Shown here: positions 16,388 through 24,928 of the stretch, one piece after another
Layout of the letters: each line of letters starts with the position of its first letter
Position numbering within the stretch: position 1 is the first letter of the stretch
Source of the DNA: Dongia_B sp035539215
GTDB taxonomy: Bacteria; Pseudomonadota; Alphaproteobacteria; Dongiales; Dongiaceae
DNA length: 64,000 nucleotides
Direction of reading: 5' to 3'
NCBI GenBank assembly: GCA_035539215.1
Contig: DATLIX010000159.1
Location: forward strand, 23,216 to 87,215
Notes under the pieces: generated by a model
What the model saw: only the letters and a program-made list of their open reading frames with translations
Database searches by the model: none
What the model was told of the DNA's origin: nothing
Program-made: the position numbers and the translations under genes

Positions 16388-18037
16388 TCAAATGGTTACT
16401 TCGATCTCCCCCAGCCGCTTGGTCAATTTCGGGTTTTCGCGGTAATCGATCGGCACGACGATCAGCGACGGGCCCTTATGGTCGATCGCCTTGCGCAAGG
16501 CCGGCGCGAGCTCCGCGGCATTCTTCACATGCTGTCCCTGCCAGCCGAAGGCCTTGGCGAGGTCAAGCCAGTTCGGGTTGCCGAAGCCGAGATCGGTATG
16601 CTTGCCGAATTCGTTGTCCTGCTTCCAGGCGATTAGGCCATAGCCGCCGTCTTCCCAGACCATGACGGTGATATCGGCGTCGAGGCGCCGCGCCGTCTCC
16701 ATCTCCTGCACGTTCATCAGGAAATCGCCGTCGCCGCAGATGGCGAAGATCTTGTTCTCCGGCTGGACGAGATGCGCCGCGATCGAGCCCGGCAGCGGCA
16801 GGCCCATGGAGCAGAAGCCATTGGGGATGATGCAGGTATTGGGTTCATCGCAGTGATAATAGCGGGCGATCCACATCTTATGGGCGCCGACGCCGCTGAG
16901 CAGGACATCCTTCGGCCCGAGCGCCTCGCGCACATCCCACAGCACTTTTTGCGGCCGCATGCTGCCCTCGGTCGCATCGTCCTTATGGGCGGCAAGATCG
17001 CTCGTCATCATCTGGCGCCAATATTGCTGGCGCGGCAGGTCGTAGCGCTGGAGACCGACAGCGGCCAATGCGTCGGTCAGCAGCGAAAGATTGGTGGCAA
17101 GCTCGCCGGTCAGTTCGACATGGGCCTGGTACTGGCCGTCGATCTCCGCCGGCAGGGTATCGATATCGATGATCTTCTTGTCGCCCCTCGGGTTCCACAG
17201 ACGCGGCGGATATTCGACCAGGTCATAGCCGATGGTGATGATGAGGTCGGCCTCCTCCACGGCGAAGGCCGGAAAGTCCTTCTGCTGCAGGCCGATCGTA
17301 TAGAGGCAATAGGGCGAATGGCGGTCGACGGCGCCCTTGCCCATGAAGGTGCTGATGACGCCGATTCCCGTGGCTTCGACGAGACGCCGCAATTGCGGCG
17401 TCGCACGCCGGCGCATCAGGCCGTTGCCGGCGATGATGATCGGCTGCTTGGCGCTGCGGATCAGTTCGACCGCTTCGGCCAGACTCTTTTCGTCGGCCTG
17501 GGGGCGGCGATAGCGATGCGGCTCGATGGGATTGGCCTTGGTCTCCATCTTGGCGATGTCCTCGGCCAGTTCGAGCAGCACGGCGCCCGGCTTCTCCGAG
17601 CGCGTGAGGCGGATCGCCTTGCGCACCATCTCCGGAATCGCATCCGGATGACGGATGCTGGCGGCCCATTTCGTCACCGGCCGGTACATCTCCACCACAT
17701 CCATGATCTGGTGGCTTTCCTTGTGCTGGCGATTGGTATTGCCCTGGCCGGTGATCACCAGCACCGGCGCGCGGTCCATATTGGCGTCGGCGACACCGGT
17801 GATGAGATTGGTGGCGCCCGGCCCCAGGGTGCCGAGGCAGACCGCGGGCTCGCCGGTCAGGCGCCCATGCACCTCGGCCATGAAGGCCGCCCCCTGCTCA
17901 TGGCGTGTCAGCACGAAGCGGATCGAGGAATTCTGCAGCGACATCATGAAGTCGGCATTTTCCTCGCCGGGTACGCCGAAGATGTATTTCACCCCTTCGC
18001 GTTCGAGGCAGCGGACGAGGAGGTCGGAAGCTTTCAT
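16388..18037 (-). CDS. acetolactate-synthase-like thiamine-diphosphate enzyme
   Basis: Cytoplasmic ThDP enzyme of 549 residues. N-terminal pyrimidine-binding domain with the catalytic Glu region 'FGVPGEENADFMMSL' and 'LTRHEQGAAFMAEVHGRLTG', 'LGPGATNLITGVADANMDR'; central domain 'PIIIAGNGLMRRRATPQLRR'; C-terminal diphosphate motif 'ICGDGDFLMNVQEMETARRL' followed by about 25 residues ending near 'VWEDGGYGLIAW'. The start at 18037 is preferred because 'MKASDLLVRCLEREGVKYIF' is the family N-terminus and CGGAG precedes it. No small regulatory subunit lies nearby, so it resembles catabolic acetolactate synthase (AlsS) or another pyruvate-using enzyme more than IlvB/IlvI. The exact substrate is uncertain. 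Confidence 0.85.
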   Translation of the reverse strand: MKASDLLVRCLEREGVKYIFGVPGEENADFMMSLQNSSIRFVLTRHEQGAAFMAEVHGRLTGEPAVCLGTLGPGATNLITGVADANMDRAPVLVITGQGNTNRQHKESHQIMDVVEMYRPVTKWAASIRHPDAIPEMVRKAIRLTRSEKPGAVLLELAEDIAKMETKANPIEPHRYRRPQADEKSLAEAVELIRSAKQPIIIAGNGLMRRRATPQLRRLVEATGIGVISTFMGKGAVDRHSPYCLYTIGLQQKDFPAFAVEEADLIITIGYDLVEYPPRLWNPRGDKKIIDIDTLPAEIDGQYQAHVELTGELATNLSLLTDALAAVGLQRYDLPRQQYWRQMMTSDLAAHKDDATEGSMRPQKVLWDVREALGPKDVLLSGVGAHKMWIARYYHCDEPNTCIIPNGFCSMGLPLPGSIAAHLVQPENKIFAICGDGDFLMNVQEMETARRLDADITVMVWEDGGYGLIAWKQDNEFGKHTDLGFGNPNWLDLAKAFGWQGQHVKNAAELAPALRKAIDHKGPSLIVVPIDYRENPKLTKRLGEIEVTI

Positions 18038-18147
18038 GGGCGGTACTCCGGATGGCAGGCGGCTCGGCAGCCGCTCGACGTGACAAATCGACGTCAACAG
18101 AAGGTCAATACAGGCGGCAGATGTCCCCACCTCGGAAGGAGCCTCGA

Positions 18148-18282
18148 GCGCGATCGTTTTAAGTGGAAGCGGATAGGCTTCCATTTAAAACGTGAATCGC
18201 CCTCTATCTTATTGAGCAGAGGCGGATTCACGCGTTACAGGAACCGCGAAACGATTCCGTGTAATGCGATCCGACTGTAGAG
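18148..18282. repeat. two-hairpin interspersed repeat, copy B
   Basis: First hairpin: arms 18155-18170 and 18177-18192 (16 bp, one G.T-type mismatch) with a 6-base loop. Second hairpin: GGAT and CGCGTTACA pair with TGTAATGCG and ATCC (18260-18272), with one wobble, and an inner GGAA/TTCC. The linkers match copy A at 9185-9336 while the stem bases differ in a compensating way. It fills most of the 303-bp gap between the ThDP enzyme's start and the second acyltransferase's end. Confidence 0.75.
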
Positions 18283-18340
18283 CGCGACCGCGGCGGATGG
18301 AAGCAAATTGCGGATGCTTCATAGGTGGCTTGCAGACGGA

Positions 18341-19666
18341 TCATGAATCCAGCGCGATGGCCCCGGCGGGGAGCACCCCCTGCCCCGCGCCGACGGGCCG
18401 GACGGCACGATGCGGCCGCAACAGGCCGATCAGCGGCCGCTCGATCAGGCGATAGAGGATCACCGCCGCGCCCAGGCAGGCCAGGAAGATGGCCGGCGGC
18501 TGGGCCGCGACCGGCAGATGCAGCCGGAGCACGATCGCCGTGAAGCTCGAGGCCAGCAGCACGTGCCAAAGATAGATCGAATAGGAGGCATCGCCGAGAA
18601 AGGCCAGCGGCTTGACGGCATGAACGGGCCGCGCCTTTTCCAGGAGCGTGATGCCGGCAACGATGAAGGCCGCAGGCAGGCCCCAGCGGATCAGGCGCGT
18701 CTCCTCCGGGGCGATGAAGGCGGTGGCGCCGAGGCCGGCGAGGCCAATGGTAAAAAGGGCGACGGCCAGCCAGACCGGTGCCTTGTTTGCCCCCGTCCAG
18801 GCCATGCCGATCAGCAGCCCCGCCACGAATTCCAGGATGACGGGGTCGGTATAGACCCGCAGATAGCCGGCCGGCAGCAGGCCGTGCACAGCCGCCATCG
18901 CGGCGAAGACCGCGATCAGCGCCGGCGCCCGCCAGCTCCGGTTGAGCAGCAGGCTCATGGCGAAGAAGCCGTAGAACATCATCTCGTAACAGAGCGTCCA
19001 GCCCTGGATCACCACCGGATGAAAGGTGCCGTCCTGCAGGACCGGCACGAAGGCCAGCGAGCCGAAGAAATTCGCCGGCGTGAGGACGTGGCCGTAGAAG
19101 AATTGCGGCTTCACCAGGATGCCCAGCGCGGTGACCAAAGTGACGATCCAGTAAAGCGGCACGACCCGGACGATGCGGCGAAAGGCGAATTGCTGGGGCG
19201 AAGCCGGCCGCCCTGCCGTCGTCGCCCACATGATGCAGCCGCTGATGATGAAGAAGAGATCCACCCCGGCCGCGCCGAACTTGAAACCGCCGCCGAATTC
19301 CTCGCTGACGTGATAGCCGAGCACGCCCACCGCCGCCAGGCCGCGCAGATATTGGATATTGTGGATTTCGGCGCGGTCGCGTGGCCGGCTTGGAATTACA
19401 TCCGCACCGATGTCGGGAGAGGAATCCGCGGCGGACAAAGCGATCGGCAAGATCGCGTCGGAACCGCCGGCCGACAGGACGTCAACAGGGACGAGGACGG
19501 CTGCGGCCGGGACCGTTGCGGTATATGCCTGAACGCAAGCGGCCCGGAGTTCGATGGCCTCCGCCGCCGCCACATCGTTGAGGAAATTTTCGGCACGCGG
19601 CACGCCTGTCGCGCCGGGCAATGCGCCGGCGCCTTGCTGTCCGGGCATCGCCGGGACAATCGGCAT
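18341..19666 (-). CDS. acyltransferase 3 (OafA/WecH-type)
   Basis: Inner-membrane O-acyltransferase of 441 residues. After a long hydrophilic/low-complexity N-terminal part (about 95 residues) the family domain begins at 'IQYLRGLAAVGVLGYHVSEE' with the catalytic His, then 'GAAGVDLFFIISGCIMW' and 'RRIVRVVPLYWIVT', ending 'GDASYSIYLWHVLLASSF' and 'LYRLIERPLIGLLRPH'. Unlike the first acyltransferase in this window it has no SGNH domain. The ATG at 19666 was chosen for its GGGGGAGAAGGGG site; a TTG eight codons earlier is possible. It probably modifies a surface polysaccharide. The extension is unusual for the family. Confidence 0.85.
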   Translation of the reverse strand: MPIVPAMPGQQGAGALPGATGVPRAENFLNDVAAAEAIELRAACVQAYTATVPAAAVLVPVDVLSAGGSDAILPIALSAADSSPDIGADVIPSRPRDRAEIHNIQYLRGLAAVGVLGYHVSEEFGGGFKFGAAGVDLFFIISGCIMWATTAGRPASPQQFAFRRIVRVVPLYWIVTLVTALGILVKPQFFYGHVLTPANFFGSLAFVPVLQDGTFHPVVIQGWTLCYEMMFYGFFAMSLLLNRSWRAPALIAVFAAMAAVHGLLPAGYLRVYTDPVILEFVAGLLIGMAWTGANKAPVWLAVALFTIGLAGLGATAFIAPEETRLIRWGLPAAFIVAGITLLEKARPVHAVKPLAFLGDASYSIYLWHVLLASSFTAIVLRLHLPVAAQPPAIFLACLGAAVILYRLIERPLIGLLRPHRAVRPVGAGQGVLPAGAIALDS

Positions 19667-20076
19667 TCTGTCCGACCCCTTCTCCCCCAATGCAACCTTA
19701 GCATGCGAAGGGAGGCGGGAAAACCCGAACCGTGTGACATCGAGGTGAAGACGCCAGGAGCAGCAGGCCGGTAGGGGCCGCGCGCGGGGCGGAGATCAAT
19801 CGATATCCAACAAAGGTGAGTTTATATTAATTAATATGACTTTCTGTTCCGCCTCATTTGCACGGCGGAGCCTCTCGCGAAAGCTGGCCGTCACCGGGCG
19901 ACCACACGCCAGACACGGGACCGTTCCAGGTCGGAACACGTCCCACGGCTGACTTTGAAAAAAATGTAAATTAAGAAATACAATCGAAAGTAACCTGCGC
20001 AGGATATCGCCGGCGCCAGAAACAGCGGCCCGAAATAAGCGCGGAGAAAGGCCAGGACGCCGGCGCGGCAATGCGC
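19667..20076. other. AT-richer intergenic stretch
   Basis: About 410 bp without a believable gene. It contains a perfect 14-bp palindrome ATATTAATTAATAT at 19824-19837 and an A/T-rich run at about 19955-19990, which stand out from the surrounding GC-rich DNA. It may hold the promoter of the acyltransferase gene. A reading frame across 19796-20206 overlaps the DUF983 gene in another frame and looks spurious. Confidence 0.45.
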
Positions 20077-20463
20077 TCAGCGGCCGGCCTGTTCGCGGCG
20101 GATATCCTTGGCCCAGCAGAAGCCAAGCACGCTGCCTTTCATATAAGGCAGCAGCACGATCGACATCAGCGCCGTCACCGGCAGCCAGATCGACGCCGAC
20201 AGCCACATCGGCGGCGCGAAGGCCCGCTCGACCGCCATATAGAGCGGCACAATGACATGGCCGGTCAGGACCAGCGTCAGATAGGGCGGCGCGTCATCCG
20301 AAGGATAAACGGAATTATCGGTGCCGCAGACTTCGCACTTTTCGCTGACCTTCAGGAAGCTGCGAAACAGCCGGCCCTTGCCGCAATTGGGACAACGCAG
20401 GGCGGCCCCCCGCTTGACGCCAAGCCAGGCGGACCGACCGCCGACTGCTGATTTGCTGCTCAT
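20077..20463 (-). CDS. DUF983 family membrane protein
   Basis: Small protein of 128 residues. Two CxxC knuckles near the N-terminus ('RCPNCGKGRLF' and 'CEVCGTDNS') suggest a bound metal, followed by two hydrophobic segments ('LTLVLTGHVIVPLYMAVE' and 'WLPVTALMSIVLLPYMKGSV'). This is the DUF983 layout that is widespread in alphaproteobacteria, of unknown function. The start at 20463 has a strong AAGGAGA site. Upstream lies an element shared with the MocR gene promoter (20552-20586). Confidence 0.87.
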   Translation of the reverse strand: MSSKSAVGGRSAWLGVKRGAALRCPNCGKGRLFRSFLKVSEKCEVCGTDNSVYPSDDAPPYLTLVLTGHVIVPLYMAVERAFAPPMWLSASIWLPVTALMSIVLLPYMKGSVLGFCWAKDIRREQAGR

Positions 20464-20551
20464 CGCATCTCCTTTCCGGTCCGGCCCTCGTCCCGGCCGA
20501 TCATCCGATCGCCGGCGGGCCGCCCCGTGCATTGACCGCAGGTCTGCTCTA

Positions 20552-20586
20552 ATTGAATGCAGTCATTTGTTATTGTATGTATATAC
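20552..20586 (+). promoter_or_regulatory. copy 1 of a shared promoter/operator element
   Basis: Starts with ATTGAATGCAGTCATT and continues TTGT-TATTGTATG-TATATAC. The first 16 bases are identical to the element in front of the MocR gene (22436-22469), and about 28 of 35 bases match overall. It lies 89 bp upstream of the DUF983 start, in reverse orientation relative to that gene. It may be a MocR binding site. Confidence 0.55.
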
Positions 20587-20711
20587 GGCGTTTCGGCTTT
20601 CAAGACCAGTGCCATCATGACGCAGCCGGCCACTTTCGTCATGATGGCCGACAGGCGTTAACATTTGCCGCGCCCAGGTCGAAGCCACAAGGCCCTCAAC
20701 GGGCGATGGCG

Positions 20712-22223
20712 TCAAAGCGTTGAACTGGAGGCCGCGGCCCCGCCGGCTGGCGCCAGCGGCTGTGGCAGCATGCAGCTCTTGGGCAGGGTTACCGTGACGG
20801 CGGTGAAGGCGCCCGGCTCGCTCGCCATCGACAACGTGCCGCCCTGCAGCTCGATGAAGGCCTTGGCCAGCGGCAGACCGAGGCCGGCCCCTTCATATTT
20901 GCGGGCCAGATCGCTCTCGATCTGGCGGAAGGGTTCCAGTGCCAGACGCATTTCGGCCTCGGTCATGCCGATGCCGGTGTCGTAGACCTGCAACTGGATA
21001 TCGCCCGCCACGTCCTGCCACGCTTTCAGCACGACGCGGCCGCCGGCAGGGGTGAACTTGACGGCATTCGACAGCAGGTTGAGCAGGGTCTGCTTAAGGC
21101 GCATCTGGTCGACATGGACGACCGGAAAGTGCTCCGCCAGTTCCATCTGCAAAACGAGGCCGGCCTGTTCCGCTGGCAGTTCCATCAGGCGCAAACAGGC
21201 GGTGCACAGCGCCGGCAACCAGACTTCCTCGGTGCGCAGCGTCATCTGGCCGGCCTCGATCTTGGCGAGATCGAGCACCTCGTTGATGATCTTCAGCAGA
21301 TGCCGGCCGCTGTCGTAAATGTCGCGCACATAACCGCGATAGGTGGGGTTATCGATCGGCCCCATGAGCTCTCCCAGCATGACGTCGGAGAAGCCGATGA
21401 TGGCATTGAGCGGCGTGCGCAATTCATGGCTCATATTGGCGAGAAAACGCGTCTTGATGCGATCCGCCGCCACCGCCTCGTTGCGGGCCGCCGTCAGGTC
21501 GATGGTCAGCTTGCCGAGGCGGCTGGCCTGGGCCTGCAATTCGCTGCGGGTTCCTTCCAATTCGCGCACGCGCTCCTGCAGCTCGGCCTGGTTGGCGCGC
21601 AGGGAGTGCTCGACCTCGCGCAGGGCGTTCTCGTGACGATCGCGCTCGATGGCAAGGCGTACCAGCCGCGCCATCGAGGAGATGATATGCCAGTCGGCCG
21701 CCTCGGGTGCGCGCGGCTCGCGATAATACAGCGCGAAGGTGGCGACCACCTCGTCGTCCTCGGTGAGGACCGGCAGCGACCAGCAAGCCTGCAAGCCCGC
21801 CTGCAGAGCGAAATCGCGATAGTCGGCCCAGCGCGGATCGGTGGCGATATCGGTCACCACCACCGGCTGCTTCAGAAAGACGGCGCTGCCGCAGGAGCCG
21901 ACATTCGATCCGACGCCGATGCCTTCGATGGCCTGGCAATAGACCGGCGACAGGTTCGGCGCCGAACCGAGATGGAGATGGCCGTCCTTCACCAGCAGAA
22001 TCGAACTCAGCGCCGGTGCCGCGACCTCATCGACCACTTTCGTCAGGCGATCGAAGACCTGCTGCAGCGGCAGGCTGCGGGCGATCATGTCGAGAATGTC
22101 ATTCTGACCGGCGAGGAGGCGCAACATCCGGGTATCCGGCTGGTCTGACCCGGCGGCCTCGGAAGACAAGTCCCCGGCGCCGGGCGGGATCGCCCCCGTC
22201 AGATCGGGCTCGGTTGAAGTCAT
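20712..22223 (-). CDS. GAF-domain sensor histidine kinase (PleC/DivJ-like core)
   Basis: Cytoplasmic histidine kinase of 503 residues with no membrane segment. A GAF domain (about 50-190: 'LPLQQVFDRLTKVVDEVAAP', 'IGVGSNVGSCGSAVFLKQPV', 'ACWSLPVLTEDDEVVATFAL') is followed by a coiled coil (about 200-260), the HisKA domain with the phospho-accepting His in 'LANMSHELRTPLNAIIGFSD', and HATPase_c with N-box 'LSNAVKFTPAGGRV' and 'DTGIGMTEAEMRL'. The HisKA subtype ('GPIDNPTYRGYVRDIYDSG') resembles the alphaproteobacterial PleC/DivJ/PdhS group. No response regulator is adjacent, so it is an orphan kinase. It is divergent from the MocR gene. Confidence 0.9.
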   Translation of the reverse strand: MTSTEPDLTGAIPPGAGDLSSEAAGSDQPDTRMLRLLAGQNDILDMIARSLPLQQVFDRLTKVVDEVAAPALSSILLVKDGHLHLGSAPNLSPVYCQAIEGIGVGSNVGSCGSAVFLKQPVVVTDIATDPRWADYRDFALQAGLQACWSLPVLTEDDEVVATFALYYREPRAPEAADWHIISSMARLVRLAIERDRHENALREVEHSLRANQAELQERVRELEGTRSELQAQASRLGKLTIDLTAARNEAVAADRIKTRFLANMSHELRTPLNAIIGFSDVMLGELMGPIDNPTYRGYVRDIYDSGRHLLKIINEVLDLAKIEAGQMTLRTEEVWLPALCTACLRLMELPAEQAGLVLQMELAEHFPVVHVDQMRLKQTLLNLLSNAVKFTPAGGRVVLKAWQDVAGDIQLQVYDTGIGMTEAEMRLALEPFRQIESDLARKYEGAGLGLPLAKAFIELQGGTLSMASEPGAFTAVTVTLPKSCMLPQPLAPAGGAAASSSTL

Positions 22224-22435
22224 CTTGCACCCATTCCAGTTCGCTTCCTTTCAGCGCACCCTGCGGAGACCTTCCTGCCAACAACCGATCCGGTCAAGTC
22301 CTCCCCGCTTGCACGTCAGAAACTTGCTTCACTTTGCGCTGAGGCGCCTCGCCGTTCGGGAAATCTTCGCGCCGCGCCGCCGGTGCGGCCCAGCTGCCCC
22401 GCGGTGCATTGCAAAGCCTGTTCGCCCACCTACAT

Positions 22436-22469
22436 ATTGAATGCAGTCATTCTTTAATGTATGGACATA
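22436..22469 (+). promoter_or_regulatory. copy 2 of a shared promoter/operator element (MocR gene)
   Basis: ATTGAATGCAGTCATT followed by CTTTAATGTATGGACATA, 36 bp before the MocR start codon. It contains an imperfect direct repeat (AATGCA-GTCAT and AATGTATGGACAT, about 16 bp apart), the arrangement reported for MocR/PdxR sites. It is most simply the autoregulatory site and core promoter of the MocR gene. Confidence 0.55.
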
Positions 22470-22504
22470 GGTTGGACAGGCGCAACGGTTTTCAAGAGGG
22501 ACGC

Positions 22505-23989
22505 ATGCCAAAAAGCGGCTTGGGCTGGACGCCGCGCCTGCAGGGGCGCCACGGTCCGCTCTATCTGATGATCGCGCAGGCGCTGGAAGACGATATCGCC
22601 AGCGGCCGGGTCAAGGCCGGCGAGCGGCTGCCGGCGCAGCGAGTCCTTGCGGCCCGCCTCAATATCGATTTCACCACGGTGGGCCGCGCCTTTGCCGAGG
22701 CCCGGCGCCGCGGCCTGATCGAGGCGACCGTGGGGCGCGGCAGCTTTGCGCGCCGCCCCGTGCCGGCCGAGGATACCGACAGCCTGGCCGCCGTCGACAT
22801 GACGATGAATCTGCCGCCGCAACCGGCAAGCCTCGATCTCAAGGGCCGGATTGAGCGCGGCATCGGCGCGGTCCTCGCGCGGCCCGGCTTCGCCAATCTG
22901 CTCACTTACCGCGATGCCGCCGGCGCGCCGTCGGATCGCGCCGCCGGCCTGGCCTGGCTGGCGCCGCGCCTGACGGGAACGACCCCGCCCCAGGAAACAG
23001 CGACCGAAGCGATACTGGCCGGAAAAAGCTCCGGCGACTCTTTTTACGCGCCGCCGCTCGACCGCCTGCTGGTTGCCAGCGGCGTGCAGACGGCGATTGC
23101 CGCCACCCTGACGACCTTGACCCGGCCCGGCGATCTCGTCCTGGCGGAAGCGCTCACTTATCCCGGCCTGCTGTTGGCGGCCCGGCAATTCGGCTTGCGC
23201 CTGCAGGGTCTGCCGATCGATCAACACGGTCTTGTACCAGAAGCGCTCGAGGCCGCCTGCATGCACCAGCAACCGAAGGCGCTTTACTGCGTGCCGGTGC
23301 TGCACAGCCCGACGACGGCAACCATGCCGGCCGAGCGCCGCCGCGCCATCGCGGCGATCGCCATGCGCCACCGCCTGCCGATCATCGAGGACGACACCTA
23401 TGGCCTGCTGGCGCGCCAGGCGCCGCCGCCGATCGCCCGCTTCGCGCCCGATCTCACCTTCTATCTCGGCGGCCTCGCCAAGGTGCTAACCCCGGCCCTG
23501 CGCGTTGCCTATCTGCTGGCGCCGGATGACGCCTTCGCGCGGCGCCTCGGTACGGCGCTCCGCGCCTTGACCGGCATGGCGCCGCCGCTGATGGTGGCCC
23601 TCGCCAGCGAATGGATCCGCAGCGGCGAGGCGCTGGAGATTCTCACCGCCTTGCGCCAGGAGGCCGCCGCGCGGCAGCGTCTGGCGGCCGACCTGCTGCC
23701 GCCCGAACTCGTGCAGACGGCGCCGGAAGCTCATCACCTGTGGCTGCGCCTGCCCGCCAACTGGTCCCGTGCCGCCTTCGTCAGCCGGCTGCAGAGCCAG
23801 CATCTCGCTTTGGTGCCGAGCGACGCCTTCATGGTGCCGAATGAGGACAGCGGCATGGCGCCGCCGGAAGCCGTGCGCCTCTGCCTCGGCTCGGCCCCGG
23901 ACCAGCGCCTGCTGCACCACGCCCTGTCGATCCTCGCCGCGACCCTGCGCGAAGCCACGACCGCCGCGCTGCCGGCCATGGTGGTGTAA
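22505..23989 (+). CDS. MocR-type PLP-dependent transcriptional regulator
   Basis: Fusion of a GntR winged helix and a fold-type I aminotransferase, 494 residues. The HTH occupies about 15-85 ('LYLMIAQALEDDIASGRVKA', 'LPAQRVLAARLNIDFTTVGR'); the aminotransferase-like domain has 'LLVASGVQTAIAATLTTLTR', 'IIEDDTYGLLARQAPPP' and the PLP-lysine region 'FYLGGLAKVLTPALRVAYLL'. Such proteins sense PLP or an amino-acid adduct. The start at 22505 is preceded by AAGAGGGA. A related element in its promoter and near DUF983 hints at its targets. It has no obvious metabolic partner gene beside it. Confidence 0.88.
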   Translation: MPKSGLGWTPRLQGRHGPLYLMIAQALEDDIASGRVKAGERLPAQRVLAARLNIDFTTVGRAFAEARRRGLIEATVGRGSFARRPVPAEDTDSLAAVDMTMNLPPQPASLDLKGRIERGIGAVLARPGFANLLTYRDAAGAPSDRAAGLAWLAPRLTGTTPPQETATEAILAGKSSGDSFYAPPLDRLLVASGVQTAIAATLTTLTRPGDLVLAEALTYPGLLLAARQFGLRLQGLPIDQHGLVPEALEAACMHQQPKALYCVPVLHSPTTATMPAERRRAIAAIAMRHRLPIIEDDTYGLLARQAPPPIARFAPDLTFYLGGLAKVLTPALRVAYLLAPDDAFARRLGTALRALTGMAPPLMVALASEWIRSGEALEILTALRQEAAARQRLAADLLPPELVQTAPEAHHLWLRLPANWSRAAFVSRLQSQHLALVPSDAFMVPNEDSGMAPPEAVRLCLGSAPDQRLLHHALSILAATLREATTAALPAMVV

Positions 23990-24041
23990 CCCCCGAAGAG
24001 AACGACGTCTCAGAATGCAGGCGGCGAAATGCGTCTACTGC

Positions 24042-24920
24042 TCAGCGCCGCGGGCCGCTCATCGCCTGTAGAAGCTGCGTCAGCGATGTGATCACGACCG
24101 AGTTGCCTTCGCGCAGTTCACGCAGGTCGTAGGCCAGATTGGCGATGGTGCCGAGGCCGATCTTGCCGTCGCTGAAATCGCGGCGCAGCAGGTCGTTGAG
24201 GATCTGGGCTTCCACCGCGACATGGTGCTCGATGCCGGCCGCCACCGAATTGCCGAACTGCTCACCGGCATCGGCCGGGCGCAGGTGATAATTGGCGAGG
24301 ACGCGCGGCACGACCGTCATATCGTAGCGCGACAGCAGCCGCATATAGAAATCCCAGTCGCCGAGCACCGGCAGTTCCGCGCGGTAGAGGCCCATTTCCT
24401 CGTGCAGGCTTGCGCGGTAGAGGAAGGAGATCGGCGGGATGAAGTTGCGCGAGGCCATGCGGAATAGGGTGACGTTGCGCAGCCAGTTGTTGAAGGGCCG
24501 CACGCCCTTTGTGGCGATGCTGCCGTCGAAGACGACCTCGTCGACATATTGCGTGTGGCAGACGACAGCCCCGACGGCATCCGGCTGGCGGTCGAGACTG
24601 GCGACCATGGTTTCCAGGAAAGCCGGCTGCCAGCTGTCGTCGTCGTCATGAATGACGAGAAGCTCGCCGCGCGCGGCTTTCACGCCGGCATTGGCGGCCG
24701 CCCATCGCCCTTGCGAGACGGCATGATGGACGACCGATACCTTGTCACGGACGACATCCGGAATCTGCGCAAGAAGCTGTTCGAGGGCAGCCGCGTCGCC
24801 GCCGTCATTGACGATGATTATTTCCCAATCCGTGAAGCCCTGCTGCTGAACGCTGAGCAGGCTGCGCGCGAGAAAGACCAGCCGGTCCTTCGTGCGCGTG
24901 ATGACCGATACCCGCGGCAT
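24042..24920 (-). CDS. family 2 glycosyltransferase
   Basis: Glycosyltransferase of 292 residues with the GT-A fold: 'RVSVITRTKDRLVFLARSLL', 'WEIIIVNDGGDAAALEQLL', and the DxD-type metal site in 'GELLVIHDDDDSWQPAFLE'. It has no membrane segment and is probably a cytoplasmic enzyme that adds a sugar to a surface glycan or O-antigen-like acceptor. It is encoded 8 bp downstream of the GT4-methyltransferase fusion and probably co-transcribed with it. Acceptor and donor are unknown. Confidence 0.87.
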   Translation of the reverse strand: MPRVSVITRTKDRLVFLARSLLSVQQQGFTDWEIIIVNDGGDAAALEQLLAQIPDVVRDKVSVVHHAVSQGRWAAANAGVKAARGELLVIHDDDDSWQPAFLETMVASLDRQPDAVGAVVCHTQYVDEVVFDGSIATKGVRPFNNWLRNVTLFRMASRNFIPPISFLYRASLHEEMGLYRAELPVLGDWDFYMRLLSRYDMTVVPRVLANYHLRPADAGEQFGNSVAAGIEHHVAVEAQILNDLLRRDFSDGKIGLGTIANLAYDLRELREGNSVVITSLTQLLQAMSGPRR

Positions 24921-24928
24921 GATGGGTC

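Noticed and set aside
19796..20206. 136-codon minus-strand frame overlapping DUF983
   Set aside because: It overlaps the real gene in another frame and has no motif.
20618..20662. 14-codon frame after promoter-element copy 1
   Set aside because: Too short with no ribosome site; probably leftover sequence.
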